Assembly: GCA_900758315.1 (NCBI GenBank)
Contig: CAAERF010000011.1
Location: forward strand, 1-7,362
Direction of reading: 5' to 3'
DNA length: 7,362 nt
From: an uncultured Oscillospiraceae bacterium
Lineage (GTDB): Bacteria > Bacillota > Clostridia > Oscillospirales > Oscillospiraceae
In this document: positions 1-5,510 of the stretch, one piece after another
How the letters are laid out: every line of letters begins with the position of its first letter
Position numbering within the stretch: position 1 is the first letter of the stretch
Position numbers and translations under genes: made by a program
Notes under the pieces: generated by a model
Database searches by the model: none
What the model was told of the DNA's origin: nothing
What the model saw: the letters and a program-made list of their open reading frames with translations, nothing else

Positions 1-865
1 CCCGATATGTGCCAATAAGCTCATTTTGCTGTATTTCCTGGATGGTTGAGAGCATTTTTTGCATTTTTACGATTTCGTCCAATACATCGGAGCAAATTTC
101 AATATTAGTCGCCACAACTCCTTGCCTAATAGTCCGAAGATGTTGGATCATAACTTGATGGACAACATCCGCATCAACAATGCCAGAAATATAAGCATCG
201 ATTTGCTTGCATATCTCCACGCTGTGCTTGCCAAGATAATTGGGCAATCGCCGGGGGTTATTCTTATTCTTATTCAAAACAGACAGCAGTTGCTGTAGTC
301 CGGCAGGCAATGCCACATCAGTAATGTTGATTTCTGCTATATGCTCATAATCAATGCCCTCAAATCTCCCATTCGCTACCACCACAGAATCCTGTCGTTT
401 GGGAATGTCATGCCCGGATTCAATGAGGGCATCGATTTCGGCATTATCTTTATATGATTCATAGAATCTGTGCGTATCAGATCGGAGCATACTCACATTT
501 TCCATTACAAATGCAAGTGGATGGATTTCCTTGATGGCTCGGAAATATTCCTTCACCAAGCTGTTATTCATACTAATTAAATGGTTCTTTTGCCTGTTGG
601 CGTTGGAAAAGCCCTGGCACGGAGGGCCACCGATCACAATATCAATTCCGCCTAAATCAGTATTCAATTTAGAAAAATCACACCCGACTACATTGTCAAT
701 AAAAACGAAACCGGGAACTGCATCTGCAATATTGGCCCTATATGTAGCCTGTGCATTTTCATTTATCTCTGCCGCAGCAACAAGACGAAATCTATCTGTC
801 TGCAGGAATCCGTAACTCAAACCGCCTGCTCCGGCAAATAAGTCTATTACTTTATATTTCTCCAT
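1..865 (-). CDS. C5 cytosine-specific DNA methyltransferase, C-terminal part outside the window
   Basis: The 288 visible residues carry the N-terminal half of a DNA (cytosine-5) methyltransferase, which transfers a methyl group from S-adenosylmethionine to cytosine in a specific DNA site. Motif I (DLFAGAGGLS, residues 8-17) binds the cofactor. Motif IV (GGPPCQGFS, residues 79-87) holds the catalytic Cys83, and motif VI (ENV, 122-124) holds the catalytic Glu122. No QxRxR motif VIII appears in the roughly 160 residues after ENV, where a charged, mostly helical stretch sits instead; the recognition domain and motifs IX-X must lie beyond the left edge. The ATG at 865 is preceded by GGAG nine bases upstream. 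The gene starts 17 bases after the XRE gene's stop codon, so the two are probably co-transcribed. It may be part of a restriction-modification system or an orphan methyltransferase; no nuclease is visible. The recognition site cannot be predicted. Confidence 0.93.
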   Translation of the reverse strand, partial: MEKYKVIDLFAGAGGLSYGFLQTDRFRLVAAAEINENAQATYRANIADAVPGFVFIDNVVGCDFSKLNTDLGGIDIVIGGPPCQGFSNANRQKNHLISMNNSLVKEYFRAIKEIHPLAFVMENVSMLRSDTHRFYESYKDNAEIDALIESGHDIPKRQDSVVVANGRFEGIDYEHIAEINITDVALPAGLQQLLSVLNKNKNNPRRLPNYLGKHSVEICKQIDAYISGIVDADVVHQVMIQHLRTIRQGVVATNIEICSDVLDEIVKMQKMLSTIQEIQQNELIGTYR

Positions 866-882
866 TTTAGGTCACTCCGGTA

Positions 883-1098
883 TTATTCTGATATGTATGC
901 ATCAACATTAAAGTCGATTTTATTTCTGGCGCAAAACTCCTTTATCTTCTTGAGTGCCTTGAAATTGGGAATCGCTTTTCCGTTCTCCCATCTGTTGACA
1001 GTAGAAAAAGACACACCGAGCTCTTTTGCAAAATCGGCTTGACTCAATAAGCTTTTGACTCGAATATCCTTAATTGCATTGCCGATATCCATACACAT
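883..1098 (-). CDS. XRE/Cro-family helix-turn-helix regulator
   Basis: This is a 71-residue DNA-binding protein made almost entirely of one XRE/Cro helix-turn-helix domain. The core runs from about residue 18 to 40: LSQADFAKELGVS, then FSTVNRWENG, the typical recognition helix ending in WENG. A short helical C-terminal part follows (KALKKIKEFCARN region). The reading frame is open back to 1224, but the start at 1098 is chosen because GGAGGAG lies just upstream at 1104-1110 and a -10 box lies at 1127-1132, inside the longer frame. An ATG two codons further in, at 1092, is possible. It is followed at once by the cytosine methyltransferase gene, an arrangement like the controller (C) proteins of restriction-modification systems. 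It may therefore control its own operon; that role is inferred from position only. Confidence 0.9.
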   Translation of the reverse strand: MCMDIGNAIKDIRVKSLLSQADFAKELGVSFSTVNRWENGKAIPNFKALKKIKEFCARNKIDFNVDAYISE

Positions 1099-1126
1099 TG
1101 CATCTCCTCCGCAAAAGTATGTAGTA

Positions 1127-1155
1127 ATTATAGCGTTTATGCTTCGGAAAAGCAA
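1127..1155 (-). promoter_or_regulatory. Sigma-70-type promoter of the XRE-methyltransferase operon
   Basis: Read on the minus strand there is a perfect -10 box TATAAT (1132-1127) and a -35 box TTGCTT (1155-1150) separated by exactly 17 bases. It lies directly upstream of the GGAGGAG ribosome binding site of the XRE gene. An 8-base sequence ACTACMTA occurs on both sides of it: ACTACCTA just before the -35 box (1163-1156) and ACTACATA just after the -10 box (1125-1118). These are candidate operator sites for the XRE protein. Confidence 0.7.
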
Positions 1156-1224
1156 TAGGTAGTGAGAAAATCTTATTATGCGAAGGTCGTGTGTGATTTT
1201 AACTCTGTCAGTGATAAATCGCAA

Positions 1225-1458
1225 GTTTTATATGTTATTTGTGCAATAACGGCAAACATTTTAAGCCCTAACAACAAAGATTTGGCGAATCACCAGACCT
1301 AAACCCGTCAGAAAATAGGGATTCTTTCGTTTTTGGGTATCCCCCCTCGCTAATTCTGCGAAAATTCACACGAAACCCTGCGCCGGTCTACATCTTGAAA
1401 GGGCATAGAGATTCGACCACCCCCTGCTCTTGAGTAAGCATATATATTTTGAAAAGTT
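1225..1458. other. Intergenic stretch without a recognised gene
   Basis: This stretch lies between the minus-strand XRE operon and the repeat array. A frame open on the minus strand here (1350-1676) has no ribosome binding site and crosses the repeats and the likely noncoding region, so it is not called. A weak GGGAT...ATCCC inverted repeat (1318-1343) is the only structure seen. It may contain the junction between the methyltransferase cargo and the replication module, but no attachment site can be shown. Confidence 0.4.
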
Positions 1459-1633
1459 GGCACTAAAGTGGCACTGACCTGACACTGACATGACCAAGAT
1501 AATGTGTTATCATTATAATCGCAAAAATTGAGACTAATGTGAGACTGAGGTGAAACTAACCTGATACTGACATGAACAAAATAATGTGATATTATTAAAA
1601 TCGCAGAAGCTGAGACGAAAAAGAGACTGCCCT
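1459..1633. repeat. Hierarchical array of 11-bp iteron-like repeats
   Basis: Nine near-copies of an 11-base unit (rough consensus GRNACTRANNT) lie head to tail without gaps inside clusters: 1459, 1470 and 1481; then 1530, 1541, 1552 and 1563; then 1612 and 1623. Examples are GGCACTGACCT, GAGACTGAGGT and GATACTGACAT. The first two clusters are each followed by a degenerate unit (GACCAAGATAA, GAACAAAATAA) and then a matching 27-base A/T-rich block (1503-1529 and 1585-1611, 21 of 27 identical, both containing AATCGCA). The array is thus two large tandem units of 71 and 82 bases, differing by exactly one 11-mer, plus a partial third. An 11-base spacing puts the sites on nearly the same DNA face. 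Together with the A/T-rich blocks and the replication gene downstream, this suggests a replication origin. Recombinase arm sites or operators are alternatives. Confidence 0.8.
1491..1519 (+). promoter_or_regulatory. Possible plus-strand promoter inside the repeat array
   Basis: A perfect TATAAT (1514-1519) lies 17 bases after TGACCA (1491-1496), which matches only half of the -35 consensus. The region is A/T-rich, so the -10 match may be chance. It is reported because a plus-strand intrinsic terminator lies about 190 bases downstream with no gene between. Confidence 0.3.
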
Positions 1634-1680
1634 CTGTGATCAACTTCAAATGGACAACAGAATAGCCACATAACAATAAC

Positions 1681-1711
1681 CACCACAGGATTTTTCCTGC
1701 GGTGATTTTTT
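1681..1711 (+). terminator. Rho-independent terminator, plus strand
   Basis: CACCACAGG (1681-1689) pairs with CCTGCGGTG (1696-1704), a 9-bp stem with one A-C mismatch, around a six-base loop (ATTTTT). It is followed by A and a run of six T (1706-1711). On the other strand the stem has no T-run after it. No plus-strand gene lies upstream in the window, so it probably ends a noncoding transcript or insulates the primase gene. Confidence 0.7.
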
Positions 1712-2120
1712 ATACCCTGACCTAAATCTCTGTGCCGGAAATGGCAGGGGGATTTTTGCGTTTATGGGGTAATCCTTCCCGTGGCTATGAGGTGCGGGGA
1801 CAAAGTTTCGTAAAAAGCGGACCACGTGGCCATCTCGTCTCCAATGGAAGATGGGAACAGAAAATTTCCAAAGGTTTCGGCCAATATGCCCATTCTTGTC
1901 CAGATAGATCTATGAAAAGAAAATTTGAAAAAGTTTTCGAATTCTTCGTCAAAACGCATCGTCCGTCTCCAAAGAGGAGTAGAGGGAAGAAATTTTCAAG
2001 AATTGGGGACCAGACGCACTGCTCATGTGCGGTGGCAAGTGTAGGAAGAAAATTCCTTAACCTTCGTCAAAACGGCCCCTTGCTGACCAAGTGCCAACTG
2101 TAAGGGACAACACAACATCG
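1712..2120. other. Noncoding leader of the primase gene, with A/T tracts and short repeats
   Basis: No convincing gene is seen. A frame open from a GTG at 1732 to 2103 lacks a ribosome binding site and its product is low in ordinary protein character. Four AAAATTT-like tracts preceded by purine-rich GAAGA/AAAGA bases recur with their first T at 1865, 1924, 1993 and 2053, that is 59, 69 and 60 bases apart. CTTCGTCAAAACG occurs twice exactly (1944-1956 and 2062-2074). An 8-base palindrome CCACGTGG lies at 1822-1829. The region could be bent DNA or a protein-binding part of an origin or leader; no promoter for the primase gene could be picked out. Confidence 0.4.
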
Positions 2121-2136
2121 AAAGGAGGCACACACA

Positions 2137-4455
2137 GTGCAAGTTCAATTAGAAAAAATACCGCAGTTCCTCAAGGACAACGGTCAGTTCTGCTGTTGGC
2201 AGTATGAACTGCGGGATGGCAACCAGACCAAAGTGCCGTATACGCCGGGGACAACACGCAGAGCCAGCGTGAGCGCCCCCGCCACCTTCACAGCCTTTGA
2301 TACTGCGGCATCCGCAACAGGCTATGACGGCATCGGCATCCGTGTCCATGGCAGGATCGTGGGCATTGACCTGGATCACTGCATCGTGGACGGCAAACTG
2401 CTCCCGTGGGCGCAGGCTATCGTAGACCGTTTTGATGAGACCTATATCGAGGTCAGCCCCTCTGGCACGGGCATCCGCATCTTCTGCCTGCTGCCGGACG
2501 GCTTCACCTACGATACCCAGACCTACTACATCAAGAAAGGTGACATTGAGGTCTACATCCCCGGTCACACCAACCGATTCCTCACGGTCACCGGTAACGC
2601 TCTCACGGATGCCGATGTGTTTGAAACGGCAGAGGCGCTCGTCTGGCTGCTTGACACCTATATGCGCCGCCCTACACCGCCCATTCCGGCTGTGGCTGTT
2701 CCCGGCGAAAGCTATCTCAGTGATGAAGAGGTCATTTCCAAAGCCACTGCCGCCAAGAACGGAGAAAAGTTCCGCAGACTGTGGGGCGGGGACATCACCG
2801 GATACAAGACACACAGCGAAGCGGATGCCGCCCTCGTTGCTACGCTGGCATTCTGGTGCAGCGGTGACAAGGAGCAGATGGACAGGTTGTTCCGACAGTC
2901 CGGCTTGATGCGTGAAAAGTGGGACAGCCTCCGTGGCGCTGATACCTACGGCAATATCTCCATCAAAAAGGCGGTGGCTCGGATGAATGACTACTACAAA
3001 CCCATTATCCCACGCTCCGCTGCCGAGGACTTCGGTGTGGATTTGCTGAAGGAACTTGACCCTATGGACTCCTCCAAGTATCCGTGGAACGACATCGGTG
3101 CCGGTCACATTTTCGCAGACTTCTACCGGGACCGTCTGCGCTATGTACCGGAGCGGAAAATGTGGTTTCACTATGAGGGCGGCGTTTGGCAGCCGGACAC
3201 CGGAAGTCTCCGGGCGATGCTCTACTGCATGGAACTGGCTGACCTCATGTACACCTTCGCTCTGGAGATCCGTGATGAGGATAAGCGTAAGTCCTATATG
3301 AAATACGCCAGCAGATGGCACAGCCATAACAATCGGGTCAACATCCTCAAGGACGCTCAGGTGTACCATCCCATCCCCTATGGCAGTTTTGATGCGGATA
3401 TCTACATCTTCAACTGCAAGAACGGCACCCTGCATATCGACACCGGGGAGTTCACAGAACACCGCAGCACCGACCTGCTTACGAAAATCAGTCCCGTGGT
3501 GTATGACCCAACGGCCTACTCGGAGCGGTTCAGCACCTATATTGACGAGATCATGAGCGGCGATGCCGATAGAGCCAGATTCCTGCAGAAGATCCTGGGC
3601 TATGGTCTGACCGGGGACACCCGTCATGAATGCATGACCATCCTCTACGGTGTGACTACACGCAACGGCAAAGGCACCCTGTGCGAAAGCGTGCTGAAGG
3701 TGCTGGGTGACTACGGCTGTGCCTCACGCCCGGAGACCATCGCCATGAAAAGCTACACCAACGGCTCACAGCCCAGCGAGGATGTGGCCCGGCTGGCCGG
3801 TGTCCGCTTCGTGAATATCCCGGAGCCGGGAAAAGGCATGGTACTGGATGCTGCCAAGGTCAAAGCCATGACCGGAAATGACACCCTCAATGCCCGGTTC
3901 CTCCATGAAAACAGCTTCGACTTCCAGCCCCAGTTCAAGATTTATGTGAACACCAACTTCCTGCCGGTTATCAACGACATGACCCTGTTTTCCAGCGACC
4001 GCATCATCATTATCCCCTTCGACCGGCATTTTGACGAGCAGTCCCGCGACACCACCCTCAAACGGCAGTTTGCGGAACCCCAAGTCCAGAGCGCCATTCT
4101 AAACTGGCTGCTCGAGGGCTACCGGCTCCTGCGGAGTGAAGGACTTGGTCTCCCCAAATCGGTGAAAGAAGCGACTGAACGCTACCAGCATGACAGCGAC
4201 AGGATGGTGCTGTTCTTTGAGGACAATCTGGTGGCGGACGATACCGCAGAGGAACTGACCTCCACGGTCTACGCCCGGTACAAGGGATGGTGCCAGGAGA
4301 ACGGCTGCTACCCGGAGGGCATGAAGAACTTCAAGCAGGGTCTGCAGGCATTCGCCCAGGTAGTCCGTAAGCGCCCGAAGCAGGGCGGAGAGAAAACCAC
4401 AGTGTTGCTGGGCTACCGACTCATCTCCGAGTTCGATGCTCCGCTGCTGGCATAA
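2137..4455 (+). CDS. PrimPol-SF3 helicase replication protein (P4/D5-like, NrS-1 polymerase-like)
   Basis: This 772-residue protein joins a primase-polymerase domain to a superfamily 3 helicase and is the likely replication initiator. The N-terminal archaeo-eukaryotic primase-like domain has the acidic pair in GIDLDHC (Asp78, Asp80), SPSGTGIRIF (107-116) and a third acid in IEVYIPG (Glu138). A helical linker with SEAD and a CSGDKEQMDRLFRQSGL-type stretch follows at about 210-290, then a D5_N-like domain (IFNCKNGTLHIDTG near 424, GYGLTGDT before the ATPase). The helicase has Walker A GVTTRNGKGT (505-514, Lys512), a Walker B-like RFVNIPEP (557-564), sensor-1 YVNTNFLP (Asn607) and Arg622 in SSDRIIIIPF. 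Start GTG at 2137 follows AGGAGG with 8 bases spacing. Known family members prime and unwind phage, plasmid or satellite DNA. Arg114 stands where many relatives have His. The large minus-strand frame at 2149-3627 is its shadow. Confidence 0.93.
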   Translation: MQVQLEKIPQFLKDNGQFCCWQYELRDGNQTKVPYTPGTTRRASVSAPATFTAFDTAASATGYDGIGIRVHGRIVGIDLDHCIVDGKLLPWAQAIVDRFDETYIEVSPSGTGIRIFCLLPDGFTYDTQTYYIKKGDIEVYIPGHTNRFLTVTGNALTDADVFETAEALVWLLDTYMRRPTPPIPAVAVPGESYLSDEEVISKATAAKNGEKFRRLWGGDITGYKTHSEADAALVATLAFWCSGDKEQMDRLFRQSGLMREKWDSLRGADTYGNISIKKAVARMNDYYKPIIPRSAAEDFGVDLLKELDPMDSSKYPWNDIGAGHIFADFYRDRLRYVPERKMWFHYEGGVWQPDTGSLRAMLYCMELADLMYTFALEIRDEDKRKSYMKYASRWHSHNNRVNILKDAQVYHPIPYGSFDADIYIFNCKNGTLHIDTGEFTEHRSTDLLTKISPVVYDPTAYSERFSTYIDEIMSGDADRARFLQKILGYGLTGDTRHECMTILYGVTTRNGKGTLCESVLKVLGDYGCASRPETIAMKSYTNGSQPSEDVARLAGVRFVNIPEPGKGMVLDAAKVKAMTGNDTLNARFLHENSFDFQPQFKIYVNTNFLPVINDMTLFSSDRIIIIPFDRHFDEQSRDTTLKRQFAEPQVQSAILNWLLEGYRLLRSEGLGLPKSVKEATERYQHDSDRMVLFFEDNLVADDTAEELTSTVYARYKGWCQENGCYPEGMKNFKQGLQAFAQVVRKRPKQGGEKTTVLLGYRLISEFDAPLLA

Positions 4456-4465
4456 CCACAGGATG

Positions 4466-4550
4466 TGGGGCAATGTGGCAGATGATTATAGGTTTTTCTA
4501 TAGGAAAACAAATCTTGAAAACAACCATAATTACCTGCCACATTGCCCCA
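4466..4550. repeat. 85-bp inverted repeat with 16-bp perfect arms
   Basis: TGGGGCAATGTGGCAG (4466-4481) is exactly complementary to CTGCCACATTGCCCCA (4535-4550). Pairing can continue imperfectly inward (ATGATTATAGG against CCATAATTAC), and the loop holds a smaller hairpin TATAG-GTTTTT-CTATA (4487-4502). It starts 11 bases after the primase stop codon. No T-run follows the right arm, so it is not a standard terminator, and no target duplication is seen around it, so there is no sign of a mini-transposon. It could be an RNA structure controlling the downstream operon or a DNA structure used in replication, such as a single-strand initiation site. Confidence 0.8.
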
Positions 4551-4571
4551 TGCGGAAAGGAGGTGGTGCCT

Positions 4572-4583
4572 ATGATTGTATAG
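4572..4583 (+). other. Three-codon mini-ORF with a perfect Shine-Dalgarno
   Basis: AAAGGAGG (4556-4563) is followed, at an ideal 8 bases, by ATG ATT GTA TAG. The Shine-Dalgarno lies 5 bases after the right arm of the long inverted repeat. Such a start-stop element may act as a ribosome-stalling leader for the gene at 4630, or be the remnant of a lost gene. It is too short to be tested by protein comparison. Confidence 0.35.
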
Positions 4584-4629
4584 CACCCTGTGATCAACAT
4601 CCCAAAGCCAACGAAAGGAGCAAGATTTT

Positions 4630-4884
4630 ATGAAGTACCGATTTTTCTACGGCACAAAACCGAACATCCGAACCCTGAGACCCGGGGATTTTTCCGGGAA
4701 AGGGTATGTGTGCGACCTTCTCCTCCAGACACGGTGGGGAACGCCCGTGACGGTATTCTGCAACAGGGAGCTGGATATCTGGAAGGTGCAGCACGGTTTT
4801 TCCACCGTGTTCTTCGGAACCAGAGCGGATGCACTGGCATACTGTAAGGGCCGGTTCTACGATGCGAACGGACAGGCGGTGTGA
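4630..4884 (+). CDS. Hypothetical 84-residue protein, first gene of the capsid operon
   Basis: I do not recognise this protein. It is small, basic and rich in aromatic residues, beginning MKYRFFYGTKPNIRTLRPGD. It has a likely beta-strand-rich middle (TRWGTPVTVFCNREL) and a helical region near the end (TRADALAYCKGRFYD). There is no signal peptide, membrane segment or metal-binding Cys pair. The start is supported by AAAGGAG (4614-4620) nine bases before the ATG. Only 3 bases separate its stop from the start of the next gene, so translation of the two is probably coupled. The longer overlapping frame at 4590-4847 has no ribosome binding site at a good distance and is rejected. A role in DNA binding or regulation of the element is possible but unsupported. 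Confidence 0.8.
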   Translation: MKYRFFYGTKPNIRTLRPGDFSGKGYVCDLLLQTRWGTPVTVFCNRELDIWKVQHGFSTVFFGTRADALAYCKGRFYDANGQAV

Positions 4885-4887
4885 CCC

Positions 4888-5175
4888 ATGACCAAGATCC
4901 TGTATTACCCGCTCATCGGCTGTGACACCGAGGGGACAGCAAAAGCCGCCATGATCCCCACACCCCATGAGGACACAGTCAGAGCGCAGGCCGGTATGTG
5001 GCTGGAGGAGATGATTCCACACTATTTCCGGCTCTGTAGTCAAAACAGCAATTATCCCGCCGATACCTTCCGTATCCGCTGCCCCCGCTGCGGTAAGGTG
5101 CTGAAACGGATCAGTGCGGACATCAACGAAACCAGACATGGGCTGTATGTATGCAGCGCCTGTGTCACGAAATAA
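4888..5175 (+). CDS. Small zinc-ribbon protein, paralogue 1
   Basis: This is a 95-residue protein with a C-terminal zinc ribbon: CPRC (Cys65, Cys68) and CSAC (Cys89, Cys92), separated by 20 residues. The N-terminal part (about 1-60) is acidic and helical, with WLEEMIPHYFRL near the middle. The next gene has the same plan, with an identical Cys spacing, a matching YYRL before the ribbon and GLY just before the second Cys pair, so the two look like an old tandem duplication. The ATG lies 3 bases after the previous stop with only a weak AGGCGG upstream, which fits translational coupling. The function is unknown; such ribbons usually bind nucleic acid or hold a fold together. Its place before a capsid gene does not resemble any standard phage head gene. 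Confidence 0.85.
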   Translation: MTKILYYPLIGCDTEGTAKAAMIPTPHEDTVRAQAGMWLEEMIPHYFRLCSQNSNYPADTFRIRCPRCGKVLKRISADINETRHGLYVCSACVTK

Positions 5176-5188
5176 GGAGGATATTGAT

Positions 5189-5497
5189 ATGAATTACCCT
5201 TTGCACAACGAGAACAAGAAGCACCCGGAAATCCTGACGCCCACCCATTCCAGCTACTCGGACGAGTATGCGCAGAGAATGTGCGACCTGTATCTGTCGG
5301 ATCACATCGAGCGCAACGAGCAGGGCGAACTTCAGGAGTATTACCGGCTCCATGCCAGAGACTGGCACACCCCGGAAATGGCACTTGCCTACGATGTCAA
5401 GTGCCCCAAGTGCGGCGCGATCCTGAAACAGGTAGCCCGTCAGAACAGCGGCACGGAACTCGGCCTCTATACCTGCCGGGTATGCAACAAGGATTAA
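5189..5497 (+). CDS. Small zinc-ribbon protein, paralogue 2
   Basis: This 102-residue protein ends in a zinc ribbon with CPKC (Cys72, Cys75) and CRVC (Cys96, Cys99), 20 residues apart, as in the gene before it. The N-terminal region is polar (HNENKKHPEILTPTHSSY) and is followed by a helix that reads EYAQRMCDLYLSDHIE. The frame is open from 5114, but the start at 5189 is chosen because AAGGAGG (5174-5180) lies 8 bases upstream and the longer version would overlap paralogue 1 by 62 bases. The stop of paralogue 1 overlaps this Shine-Dalgarno, and the capsid gene follows 13 bases after its own stop. The function is unknown. Divergence from paralogue 1 in the N-terminal half suggests different partners. 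Confidence 0.88.
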   Translation: MNYPLHNENKKHPEILTPTHSSYSDEYAQRMCDLYLSDHIERNEQGELQEYYRLHARDWHTPEMALAYDVKCPKCGAILKQVARQNSGTELGLYTCRVCNKD

Positions 5498-5510
5498 GGA
5501 GGAAATTACA

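Noticed and set aside
1099..1224. N-terminal extension of the XRE protein to 113 residues
   Set aside because: The promoter and a strong GGAGGAG site lie inside the extension, and it adds nothing to the helix-turn-helix domain.
1459..1633. CRISPR array
   Set aside because: The units are 11 bases long, variable and contiguous, with no unique spacers of about 30 bases.
1634..1643. TGTGATCAAC shared between about 1635 and 4589
   Set aside because: A 10-base match between distant sites is expected by chance in a window of this size, and the flanks do not match.
1350..1676. Minus-strand open frame of 108 codons
   Set aside because: It has no ribosome binding site, runs through the 11-bp repeat array and gives a sequence without protein-like features.
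1732..2103. Plus-strand open frame of 123 codons starting with GTG
   Set aside because: It has no Shine-Dalgarno, and the recurring A/T tracts are 59 bases apart in one case, which breaks the reading frame, so the repeats are DNA-level and not a protein repeat.
2149..3627. Long 492-codon minus-strand frame
   Set aside because: It lies wholly within the primase-helicase gene, whose motifs are clear on the other strand; long antisense frames are expected in G+C-rich coding DNA.
4466..4550. MITE or small insertion with terminal inverted repeats
   Set aside because: No matching target-site duplication is seen at the outer ends, and it sits neatly between a stop codon and a ribosome binding site.
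5114..5188. Longer start for the second zinc-ribbon protein
   Set aside because: It would overlap the first paralogue by 62 bases and lacks a ribosome binding site, while the ATG at 5189 has AAGGAGG at 8 bases.
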